From: Mya arenaria
Lineage: Eukaryota > Mollusca > Bivalvia > Myida > Myidae
DNA length: 64,000 bases
Reading direction: 5' to 3'
Assembly (NCBI RefSeq): GCF_026914265.1
Contig: NC_069125.1
Location: forward strand, 65,151,479-65,215,478
Part shown: piece by piece, positions 50,501 to 61,087 of the stretch
Layout: every line of letters begins with the position of its first letter
How positions within the stretch are numbered: the stretch's first letter is position 1
Translations under genes and position numbers: made by a program
Notes under the pieces: model-generated
Told to the model about the DNA's origin: nothing
Databases searched by the model: none
Seen by the model: the letters and a program-made list of their open reading frames with translations, nothing else

Positions 50501-50536
50501 TTTTTGACCAGTGGGCTGCTTTACTTGACGTGACAT
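44534..50536 (-). CDS. SBDS: Ribosome maturation protein SBDS
   Basis: Minus-strand exons 50536-50403, 47711-47582, 46925-46725, 46542-46458, 45727-45639 and 44662-44534 join in consistent phases (2, 0, 0, 1, 0) to 255 residues, close to the roughly 250 of vertebrate SBDS. The protein removes eIF6 from the 60S ribosomal subunit together with the GTPase EFL1. The N-terminal FYSH domain is recognised by [20 protein letters not shown] and [20 protein letters not shown], the middle domain by [20 protein letters not shown] and [19 protein letters not shown], and the C-terminal ferredoxin-like domain by [19 protein letters not shown] with the ending [12 protein letters not shown]. The start is the first ATG before [13 protein letters not shown]. 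Intron 1 is 2.7 kb and contains repeats. The gene shares a very short spacer with the divergent 5-phosphatase gene. Identification is secure. Confidence 0.97.
44860..45440. repeat. Dispersed repeat, three diverged copies in SBDS intron 5
   Basis: Units of about 190 bp recur with the strings AACATTCCTATGAAGTTTCA, AGGTGCAA, and GTTAGACGGTGTTAAATTAT or variants, plus a TGCACAACTTCC string. The copies differ at many positions, so they are old. Non-coding. Confidence 0.6.
45950..46395. repeat. 24-bp tandem repeat in SBDS intron 4
   Basis: Degenerate units of 24 bases with the form ATTGAGAATATGCCTTTAGT then GGGG or GAAG. The best-preserved run is at 46080-46200. As 24 is divisible by three, short frames stay open on both strands, but these encode only the repeat and carry no other coding signal. 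Confidence 0.75.
48660..49085. repeat. Inverted dispersed copies of the 179-bp repeat family in SBDS intron 1
   Basis: Read in reverse complement, this segment gives ATCTCAGCAAATGCATCATG, then TATTGCATTGAAAC, CCAACCTACTTAATTAATCA and TAATTCAACCTAATTAAATA, matching the units at 16912-17890 on the other strand. About two diverged units are present, starting from a CTCGACTATT head near 48674. The rest of intron 1 (49090-50402) has a pyrimidine/GC-rich patch (CCCCGGCAGGGAG near 49096; CCCGGCGGGAG near 49138) and is otherwise unremarkable. Confidence 0.7.
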
Positions 50537-50838
50537 CTTGATTTAAATACAGGTAGAATTGGAGGTAAACAATTAAAGGCAGCAAATGTATCATCCAACG
50601 TATCGTTTTAAGTAAAATTACCAGTTTTTGGAAAATTATTAAAATGTTTCGACACCAGTTGTAATATTTGACAGGTGATTACAGTAATCTCCCCTGAAAT
50701 AATAGACTGCCTCATATTTTTAGATAATTGAATGGTTCTATAGTTGGCACAAATCGTGTACCAGCCAATTTCAGGAAGTATCAACAACAACAACAGAACT
50801 ATCTGCACTGGATTTTCCTCTGCCTGCTTCATTATGAT
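50537..50838. promoter_or_regulatory. Short bidirectional promoter, SBDS / 5-phosphatase
   Basis: The SBDS start codon (50536, minus strand) and the first in-frame ATG of the 5-phosphatase (50839, plus strand) are only about 300 bases apart, and the phosphatase reading frame is open back to about 50728. Both 5' UTRs and the core promoters must lie here or, for the phosphatase, start downstream at the alternative ATG at 50947. I see no clear TATA box, which suits a housekeeping bidirectional promoter. Confidence 0.55.
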
Positions 50839-53800
50839 ATGACAGCGGCCAATGATGCGATAAAACTTCTTTTTGGGGTTTGTTTATATCATTTCTACAT
50901 ACTGCAATATTTTGAGGAGGTCCCTAAGCATCATAGCAGATTCAGAATGCAACAGGTGTCAGACAAACTGCACAAAGTTAGCCTGGGGAAAGCTGGTGCT
51001 CAGTCAAGCACAGTCAGGTAAATATTGACAACTAGTAATAAAAATATCTTAATAATGAGTGTGTTTTTTTGGCATTTTGTTTACTTAACATATTTTCTCG
51101 TAATGTAATATTTTGTCAACAGGTGCAGTGCAGTACATGAACAATGTAGTCCAACTTGTACATTTTTTTTATTATATTTGATAGATTACATGTGCAGGCA
51201 AAATTTAACGAGTACACTCTAATAAAGTCTGATGAAATGCAGAGATTTGTCCTTTTTTCACCATGTGAACACTGGTCTTTCATTTCTCATGGTGATAGCA
51301 CATTCATGTCACTGAAGAGCTTGCTGGTAGCCGAGCAGTAATATAGGAAGTGCCTTATACGGCTGACACTAGAAAATTAATAATAATATTCCATCTTTCA
51401 ATATGATTTCATTACTTGTTCCTCTTAAGCATAACTATTTGAAAAATAAGGATGCTTTACTACTTGCCCAATGTCAATGACATTCTTCGACAAAACTTGG
51501 TACATTTGCATATAGGAAGAGTTCAAAGTAACCTTTCATGGAATTACATTTAAGGCCCTTGGGTCAAGACAAAATGGCGTATAGTCAAGCGTGCTGTCCT
51601 CTTGTTTCAAGTGTTTTTAATATATTAAGTTCTAGCCAATATACATTGTTTCGAGTATTATTATAATTTGGTTTAGTTTAAAATATGTCTTTCAATCCCT
51701 TGTCAAAAGCACTTGACCCCTTTTCCTCAAAGTAGGAGGGCCAGTGCATTTACAGCTACAGGCACATGAAGAGAAAGGTAGCACTCAGAATGTCTTTTTT
51801 GTCTGAGGTTGGAATAATTTATTTCATGGTTCAAGCACAAAAAATGTCATGGTATTTTTTTCATTCTCCTAGATTATCTGTTTTGTGTTTTTGCATAAGT
51901 TATATATGTACTTATTTTTTCAGTGTTTATCTTGTGACATGGAATGTTGGAGCTACAGGTCCTCCCAAAGATCTTGTGGAACTTCTTGATCTTAAGGCAA
52001 AACAGCTACCAGACATTTATGGCATTGGGTACTTAAATTTTGATGGTGACCTTTTTTAAAAAGAATTGAAAAGAGTTGGTAATATTCTAATTATTTTGAT
52101 GATGAAGAATGGCCATTATGAAAACTAACTTATCATTGTAGTTCAAGTTTAAAAGTTTTGAGTGTCTAGCATCTGAGAGTACTGTAAGTTTGTTGTCTGA
52201 ATGTAACGTACATTTGTTGAGTGTAAGGTGTCCAGCATCAGGAAGTACATGTTTTTAAGTATGTTGTGTTGTTAGTTTCCAGGAGATGGACCCATCTGAT
52301 GGTGATGATAAGGACAATCAATGGACCAGCAGGCTCACTGATGTTCTCGGCCAGATGAACTATGTCAGGGTAGGTAACACATAGAAGAATGAAATAGTAA
52401 AGATTCTTATGGAAGTTAAATATTGAACCATGTTGTTTCCATCAAAGTCTCTCTTCACTGTTTTGAAAATAAAATATGTCAATAGCTTAAGGTAAACAAA
52501 GTTGTCTGTATTCTCTTTCCTTGACCCCTTAAAACTTTTTAAAGTTCAGGTATCTTGCGGTGTTAAGGTGTTGATATTGATATTCCTGAAAACAGTTATA
52601 AAAATATTTTTGGAGGTAAAATAAAGTAAATCAAGATTTCCTTGTTTTGCGGTGATTAATTAACACCCAAGAAATAAAAAGAAAATCAATTTTAATTCTA
52701 GAATATTGACTATATAAATATGGAACAAAACAATTATAGAATTATTTTTGTTACACATTCTAAATCATGCTCGGAAAAGGACTGAACTTTTTCAATGGTT
52801 GCTATTCGCTGTTGATGTCGAGCTATTTTTACACTTTATCTTTTTCAGTTTAAGTTATGTTCCATACAGTCTTACCCAATATATGTAAAATCTCTCTTGG
52901 GTTTATAATATTTTTGAAAATTAGGTTTAATTTATGTTGTCTTTTTTCATTAAGATTAAACACGTTTTAATTATTTTTTGATGATCAAAGATGGCTGCAT
53001 GATGTTTCTAAAGTTATTGGAAGGGGTAAATCTACTATTTTGAATATTTTGGAATCATGGCACTATTTAGAACAAACATCAACTGCCTTGAAGACTAACT
53101 TGCATCAAGATGTTCCTGCAGTTAGATCAGGCACCACATAAATCTTTTGGTCTGGGTATGCATTTGTTACTCAGATTTGGGCATTTTGGCATTGGCTTAA
53201 GAAAATATGGTCAGTGTTAAATATTACATGTGGCAACCTATAGTCAAAATATTAGTAATAGATAATCATTATTTCATGGAATTAAAGCCACCCTGTAGTA
53301 GGTCACAAGAATCGAACACCTGAAAAAATTAACCTTTATTGATAAGTCTAAAATAATAGACATTCAATAGGGGATTCACCTAATCCCTAATGAAGGATTT
53401 GCCATATATAAAATCGTAACAAAAATCTTTCCACATACAATTATTTGGAATACTAAAATATATATGTGCTATTATGTCAAACACAGTCCCCTGAACTAAG
53501 CAATATTGTCATTCTGTGGTTGCTTGTGAAATACAACGTTAAATCTAACACAAACCTCGTAAGTTCCACCTCAGACCTGACAACCCAGATATTAGGTGCC
53601 AGGTTTAAAATACCTACCAGTATTAACTTTATGTAGATCCCTTTTTTGCTCCTTCATGTTGTATTTGACATCTGCTGATCCAGATAGGCAGCATAGTTGA
53701 ACTACCCTATATTAGTCAATCTGTAGTTATATACAAGTAAGAATTTCCATTAATTTTTACCTGTTGTTTTTAATGAGATCCCATTAAAAACGTTTAGCAT

Positions 53801-56800
53801 GGCACATGAACATACAGTAATATTTTTATAATGCTATATAATAAAAAAAAAGACAATAACTTATTTTTCTCGAAACTTTTCTGACATTACCATGTTTAAA
53901 TAATTAAATTAATAATTCTATGAAGGAGTGTTATCCAAACTATTGTATCCATTGCTACATGAATTTTTGAGATTTTGACGTTTTTTGAATGGGAGGTTAA
54001 TTTCATTTGACAGAAATTCACAAATCCATATATGCTTACACACATCAATTTTTCACCCTAATATGGTTTTGTTAACAAACATATTGAAATCTCGTTGATG
54101 TTTAAGCACAATTGATGTATCGGAATACTTTGAAATCACGTAAAGAAGTCATGTTTTTCCAGTTACCCTCGAGAAACCTGGTTGTACATTGTGAAAAAAG
54201 CAGTTGAATTCATTTTCAAAGTATCTACATTCTTAAAATTCTGGTTACAATTCATAAAAGTACAATTTGATTCATATACTGGGTAATAACAATGAACTGA
54301 TACAAAGCATCTGCCTTGTTTGGTGCTCAAACCAATGCCAGTGATTATTAGCTAGAAGTGCTATTAACTGAGCTATCATGTCAACTTTTTACGGTAATCA
54401 AAACTACACTCCTTGCAATACCTTGACACTAAAATGATCACGATCAAAGAATACAAATTACCTATTTACCCCAATGAATAGTGATTTGAAATGCGCAAGT
54501 GTCTTTAAACCAGTTTTGACTGAAGAAGTAATGCCTTTAATTTAACTTTTCTTACAATATTTTGTTGTTTTCCAGATCAAAGTTGTTCGCATGCAGGCCA
54601 TATCGCTGCAGGTGTTTGTCCGACGTCCACTGTTGCTCAACGTTACCAGTATTGAGTCTGAGTATTCCAAAGCCGGCATGGGAGGATGGTGGGTACGTAC
54701 AGGTGTTTCAATCTTTACCTTTAAGTATTCACATATAATCTCAATATTTCTTGACTGGAATGAAGTTAAATTGGATATTATGGTGTGTGTTTTTTTTTTT
54801 AATCCCAGGGCATAATTCATTCCTTCAGACAGAAATTAATTGTGAATTAGTTAGGGCATGTACATTTATAGTTCTGATAGGGTTATTTTTCATTGTTGTT
54901 ACAGGAGGACATTTTTGGTGTAAGTTTGGTACTGATTGTTATAGTTATTTGTATCTCAACTGACTTAGTGGCTAACCATGAGTCACATGTATCTATAATT
55001 ATTTTAATATCTTTTTTTCAACAGTGTTTATTTTCATAAATACACATGTCTGTAGTTGCATTTTTGTCGTGGTCACTTTTAGTTGCTCTATCTCAAATCA
55101 TCTACTGTTTACTTATTCAAGGTACATACTAATTGAAATGTTTGATTATGGTAACACATTTGTGTTGCAAAAAGAGCAGCCACAATGACTGAACATTGAA
55201 TAGTATGACATAGTTGTCTCATCTACAAAGAACTAACCAGTTACAATGATACAGAAATAGAAATAAAAACACAGAAAAACTTTTCTTAAACTGTTTAATA
55301 GTTGTAAGAAAACAATTTTTTGCCATAAAATTGTAATCCGATCAGTATTCATTAATGCCATGTTTCGAACAAACGTGAGTTTGAAGGTATTGTTCTGTGT
55401 GTGTTTGCAGGGCAACAAGGGGGGTGTGAGTGTGAGGTTTGACGTAGGCGGGGTAAACCTGATCATCGTCAACACTCACCTAGCAGCACACATGGAGAAC
55501 ATGGCTGAACGTATTGAGGTGTGTGCCAGCCTCTTTCTGTTTCCTCACACACTTAACTTCTGCTTTTTCACTTCTTTTTCCGAGATTTGTAGTTGTTTGC
55601 ACAATAACTTAAATTGAGCTATTGTCATTGTTTAGAATTCAGCTACTAAAATTATCACACAAATAAATGGTTATCTATGTTTCTGCTGTAATTATTTTTT
55701 AACTTTAATATAAGAAGCTCATGTTTTTCATATAAACAAAATAAACTGTTAGAATTTTTCATAATATTCTTTTGAGTTTAGAGATTTAGAAATTCATAGA
55801 TTCATAATTGTAACGGTAAACCATTTACCTGAACAAAATATTGGTAGATTGTGTTAATCTTTACCAGGACTTCAACACTGTGTTGAAGACTCAGCGTTTC
55901 AGAGATCCAGATGTGGAAAATATCCTGGACCATGAGTAAGTACTGTAGTCTTCAGTATTGCATGACTGTGTTCAAACATTCTATGGTTTAAGGTTATAAC
56001 TTGTCCCATTTCAGAAACTGTATTATCTCACATCTGAACCATAGCTTCGCCGACTTGAAGTTTATAAAGGGAGATAATAAATAAATACATTATGCAATGT
56101 TAGATCTGTTCGCAGATGATAAAAATATTAGTATATGAAAAATGATTTTACATTGCAATGCAAGTAACAAGTAAAATTATCAATATTTTTCATTTAAATT
56201 ATTAGAGATTAATAAATTTGGTCCTTGTGTGTCATGTTAAATGCAGTTTGAGGTGATAAAAACAAAAACAAAGTGAATAAATATGAGTTCATTTCTGTTA
56301 ATTCGTATTTGCACTGCTACAAACACTGTAATCTACCCTTATTCCAGTTATGTGTTCTGGATGGGTGACCTGAACTGCCGTCTGGAGGGAATCAGCCGAG
56401 ACCGAGCTGTTGAGTTGACCCAGCAGAATCGTCTTGAAGAGCTTTTTAAACTAGACCAGGTAACATACGAGATATGTACCTTGTAGCCAAACAGATTTAA
56501 AGATGCTTTTACATCTCTCCTAAAGTTATATTTTAACAGGGACAAACATGTTTTACAGATATATGAACAAAATTTGAAAAGAATATGTGCATAATTAATT
56601 TGCATTTTGTTCTTTAAGTTTGTAGGGGATCATTTAAATAAAAAAATGAAAATAAAATAATTATATGTCTTGTAAAATGCACACTGTGCGAATCTTTTTG
56701 AGAATCCTGCGCAGTAAAAGAACAGTATTTTTCCCCATTCAGTAACGTTTAAAAGACGCTTAATTCATGTCAAGAACTTGAAATACCAATCAGTACCCGC

Positions 56801-59800
56801 TGCATCTTAGCTATGTACATACATTGCTGTGTAAATCAATAAAATGGTCCACCGAACACATGCCTTCAATTTATCAATTCACATTTTTTGGCAATTTTAT
56901 AAATGCGAACAGTAGAGTTTGTTGTTTCCTGTATATGCATGATGACAACAGGTGCTCTGAAATGGCGGCCATAGGAATGCTTTTCATCGGAATAAATAAC
57001 ATTTTTTTTAGTTATGTCTCCCCCTCTCTGGGGGAGACATATTGTTTTTGCCCTGTCCGTCAGTCCGGTAGTCCGGTAGTCCGTCAGTCCGTCCGTACGT
57101 CACACTTCGTTTCCGATCGATAACTGGAAAACCGCATGACCTAGGATCACCAAACTTGGTAGGGAGGTTGGTCGTGAGGTGTAGAGGATCCCTATTGTTT
57201 TTGGGGTCACTAGGTCAAAGGTCAAGGTCGCGGCGACCCCCAATATAAAAAACATTTCTGCTCAAAATCTTGAGAACGGTTTGACCTAGGTTCACCAAAC
57301 TTGGTAGGGAGGTTGGTCATGAGGTGTAGAAGATCCCTATTGTTTTTGGGGTCACTAGGTCAAAGGTCAAGGTCGCGGCGACCCCCAATGTAAAAAACAT
57401 TTCCGCTCAATATCTTGACAATGGTTTGACCTAGGTTCACCAAACTTGGTAGGGAGGTTGGTCATGAGGTGTAGAAGATCCCTATTGTTTTTGGGGTCAC
57501 TAGGTCAAAGGTCAAGGTCGCGGCGACCCCCAATGTAAAAAACATTTCCGGTCAATATCTTGAGAATGGTTTGACCTAGGTTCACCAAACTTGGTAGGGA
57601 GGTTGGTCGTGAGGTGTAGAGGATCCCTATTGTTTTTGGGGTCACTAGGTCAAAGGTCAAGGTCGCGGCGACCCCCAATATAAAAAACATTTCTGCTCAA
57701 AATCTTGAGAACGGTTTGACCTAGGTTCACCAAACTTGGTAGGGAGGTTGGTCATGAGGTGTAGAAGATCCCTATTGTTTTTGGGGTCACTAGGTCAAAG
57801 GTCAAGGTCGCGGCACCCCCAATGTAAAAAACATTTCCGCTCAATATCTTGAGAATGGTTTGACCTAGGTTCACCAAACTTGGTAGGGAGGTTGATCATG
57901 AGGTTTAGAAAACTCCTATATTTTGGGGGGTCACAAGGTCAAAGGTCAACGTCGCTGTGACCTCTAATGTAAAAAAATATTTCCGTGCAATATCAGGAGA
58001 ATGCTTTGATCTAGGTTCACCAAACTTTGAAGTGAGGTTGGTCATGATGTCTAGTTGATTTTGCGATCAGTTGGTCAAAGGTCAAGGTCACTGACCTTGA
58101 GGTGAAGAACCGGTTTCTGCTCAATAACTCAAGAACGTTTACACCCAGGAACTTCATACTTGGTATGCCAGTTAGTCATGACTAGTTGATGGCCCCTATT
58201 GATTTTGGGATCAGAAGGTCAAAGATGAAGGTCACAATACTGTGAGGTAAAAAATGGTTTCCGCTCAATAACTAAAGAATGCTTCCACCCAGGAACTTAA
58301 TACCTGGTATGCCAGTTGATCATGACTAGTAGATGACCCGTATTGATTTTCAGGTCAGTAGGTCAAAGGTGAAGGTGACCTTGAGGTAAAATAACAGTTT
58401 CCGCTGATTTACTAAACACAACTTCGGCCCAGGAACTTCATACTTGGTTTGCTAGTTGGTCTTGATTATAAGATGACCACTATTGATTTTGAGGTCAGTA
58501 GGTCAAGGTCAATTTCTTTGTCACCAGTACGTACGTCACACTTCTTTTGGCTCAATAACTTATGAAAGCTTGGACCCAGGAACTTCATACTTGGACCCAG
58601 GAACTTCATACTTTGTATGCAGGTTGGTCATGACCAGTAGATGACCCCTATGTTTGTGCGTCTCCAGTCCAAAAGTACAAATTTCATGTCCATCATTGAT
58701 TATTTCTCACCTACGACCACACAATGGGGGAGACATGCGCTTTTTCAAAAAAGCAATCTCTAGTTTATAGTTAAGGTTATCATTGTTCAAGGCACAGAAT
58801 GTGAAAACTTTATTAACCAATGAATGCCTGGCATATTGATATGATCTTTTCATTTGTATCTTCAGTTAAAGCAGGCCCAGCAAGAGGGTCTCATGTTGGT
58901 GGACTTCCAGGAAGGGCCTCTCAACTTCAAACCCACATACAAGTTTGACAAGGACACAGATGTGTATGACACAAGGTGGGTAATGGCGAAGTCATTTGGT
59001 TTAAATAAGAAATGTTGTTTCATTCAAGTATGTTTAATTACTGTTTAAGAAACGTAAAGAAATGGTACAAAACAGTGGATAAGGTAACAATGGTGTAATC
59101 AAGTGAAATGATTAATGAAAATTGTTAACTGTAAACATAAACGCTTGAAAAGTTTAAGCGGATGATATGCATTGTGGTTTGTGCTTTAAAAGTGACATGC
59201 TTGCTAGGTACCCCAAAGGACTTGTCACAGTATTGTGAACAACAACCCACCACCTATTTGTACATGTACATTACATATGATTACATGTTTGTTGATTGTA
59301 CAGCGAGAAGCAGCGTGTGCCTGCATGGTGTGACCGAATCCTGTGGCGGGCTCACACGGACCTGGATGGTCTGAAGGTCCAGCAGCGTAAATACTTTAGC
59401 CCTGCATACAGTCGAGGGGACCATAAGCCAGTCACAGCCACCTTCCTTGTCAATGTATGTATATGGCTCCATGTTACCTGCTTAACAAATAGGTGTTACA
59501 AGTATTCTTTTGCTATTAGATCAAATGAAGACAGTCTACAGAATACTAGGACTCCTGACTTTTTTTTTTTTACAGTTTACTGGTGTCAATTTGCGACCTA
59601 GAGTATTTCATTAGGTATTAAGAACTAAATAAAGCTTTTCTTAGGGGGTTCCATCGTTAACAGTGTATTGTGATGGATGTACTGCGTGTCATGGTTAGAT
59701 TTTCATTCAAATCTTGTTGGTAGTTAGTGCGCTGATATGGAAGAAGATTCGTTGATTTTTGGCTCTGGGCTTATCCCTGGGTTTACATTGTATTGTTGAT

Positions 59801-61087
59801 GTTTTGATTTGTAATGTACATTGTTTATAAGTAAATGGGCACACAAGTAGAGAGAAAGCATGAGTAATATTTGTCTATTTTGTTATTATTAGTTGATTTG
59901 TATTTATTAGCTTGTCTGTTATTTCAAGGTAATGGCACGGCCTTGGTGTTGTAGTCCTTGAGCACGTTTCCTAACCTTGGACATCAAAAGCAGCTTAGAT
60001 GTTCAAATTAATCTTTGTATAACTATATTTGTTGCCAAAGACAATTCAAGCATTTCTAGCATGGCCCATAACTGTGGATTTCATTATTGTTGAGTAAAGC
60101 CTCTTTTTAACCAAGTTTTCACATAGCGACAATTGGTTATTAGAACAACATATGTCGTTGTTTGGTTGGGGGGAGGCTGGGCGGGTGGGATTAGATGTCA
60201 AGCTCACCTATGAAACGGAATAACTTAAGTAAGGGTTGACATATCTTGTCCAAACTTTGTGTGTAAGAAGAGACTCAGAATACCTTGGTATTTAGGAAGA
60301 ATTTATGGTGACCTTTTAATTGGATTGTGTTTGGGACTCCTAAAGTCAAGGTAAAGGTAAGTGTTATAGAAATTAAAAAAAAAAAAAACAGTTGAAACTG
60401 AATCTTACAATGGAGGCTTAAGTCAACCATTGAAAACCTGGTTTGGGATCACAGTTCAGGTCTTTAAGGTCTAGGGTAACGCTACTGTTAGAAATGGCTG
60501 TGTCTTCTTCTTGGTTCAAACAGATTGAAGCAAACTTAAAGGTTTTTTTAACAGGAAGGTACCTTATATTGTAGTATATTGTTGTTGAGCATATATTGCT
60601 CAGCTTCGTGAAGCTCATTTATGATATTAGGTATACTATTGTATACATTAGACTTTTGGTAAGTTAAGACATATTTGCCAACTGTTAATGTGTATTTTAA
60701 TGAATGTTGTAGATGCATCTCAATATGTTTTTAAAGTGTTTTTGAATGTTTAACCGATCTTATTTGAGTGCATCATAGTCTAAGTCTGAATGTCACTTTG
60801 TTTAGATTGACTCAATTGTAATGTCGCAAACGCATGGCACAAATGCATTACATGATGCTGTAGCTGCTAAAATTAAAGTTTTTAGTTGTTTTGCACTGAT
60901 TAAAGGGTATATGTGTTGTTTACATGTTGGCAGGTATGTTTCTGGTGTTGTGGTTGTACACACACATGCATACTTGTATCAGTGTATTGAGTTTCCCTGC
61001 TTTGTCTTGTAGCCATTGCACTATAGGAGCCATGTAAGCTACCTACAGAGCGACCACAAGCCCATATCTGGTGCCTTTGATGTCAAA
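50839..61087 (+). CDS. Inositol polyphosphate 5-phosphatase, INPP5K/INPP5J type (3' partial)
   Basis: Removes the 5-phosphate from phosphoinositides at membranes. Exons: start (ATG 50839, or 50947) to 51017, then 51924-52028, 52276-52369, 54576-54692, 55411-55518, 55868-55935, 56348-56459, 58866-58975, 59304-59454 and 61013-61087. All phases agree. The catalytic motifs appear in order: VTWNVGATGP, GFQEMDP (catalytic Glu), RMQAISLQVF, GGWWGNKGGVSVRFD, IVNTHLAAH, WMGDLNCRLEG, FKPTYKFD, PAWCDRILW, and then the His motif twice, as GDHKPV in the ninth exon and SDHKPI in the tenth. The YRSHVSYLQSDHKPI form resembles INPP5K and INPP5J most. A SKICH domain would be expected after the catalytic domain but no exon for it is seen before base 64000, so the gene probably continues to the right. 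The exact start codon is uncertain. Confidence 0.92.
52370..55410. other. 5-phosphatase introns 3 and 4
   Basis: Two introns (52370-54575 and 54693-55410) surround the exon at 54576-54692. They are AT-rich; no repeat family, RNA gene or further coding sequence was recognised in them. Confidence 0.5.
57012..58760. repeat. 1.7-kb dispersed element with 145-bp tandem units bearing DR1 motifs
   Basis: The left end is a hairpin, ATGTCTCCCCC (57014-57024) facing GGGGGAGACAT (57030-57040); the right end has GGGGGAGACAT again (58726-58736), in inverted orientation to the first. Inside, five nearly identical 145-bp units (start about 57120 to 57840) are followed by more diverged ones. Each unit contains AGGTCAAAGGTCA, a perfect DR1, at 57212, 57357, 57502, 57647 and 57792, with a sixth at 57936. 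The element lies in the 5-phosphatase intron 56460-58865 and encodes nothing recognisable. The near-identity of the five units indicates recent tandem growth. Confidence 0.8.
59455..61012. other. 5-phosphatase intron between the two DHKP exons
   Basis: A 1.56-kb intron separates the exon ending TATFLVN from the exon beginning PLHYRSHVSY. It is AT-rich with no recognised repeat or further exon. Its presence between two versions of the same catalytic motif is discussed in the findings. Confidence 0.5.

Noticed and set aside
54591-54963. Open frames running past the phosphatase exon at 54576-54692
   Set aside because: They read into the intron after GTACGT; motif order and phase support splicing at 54692.
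57505-57690. Minus-strand frame in the 145-bp repeat
   Set aside because: Repeat translation only.
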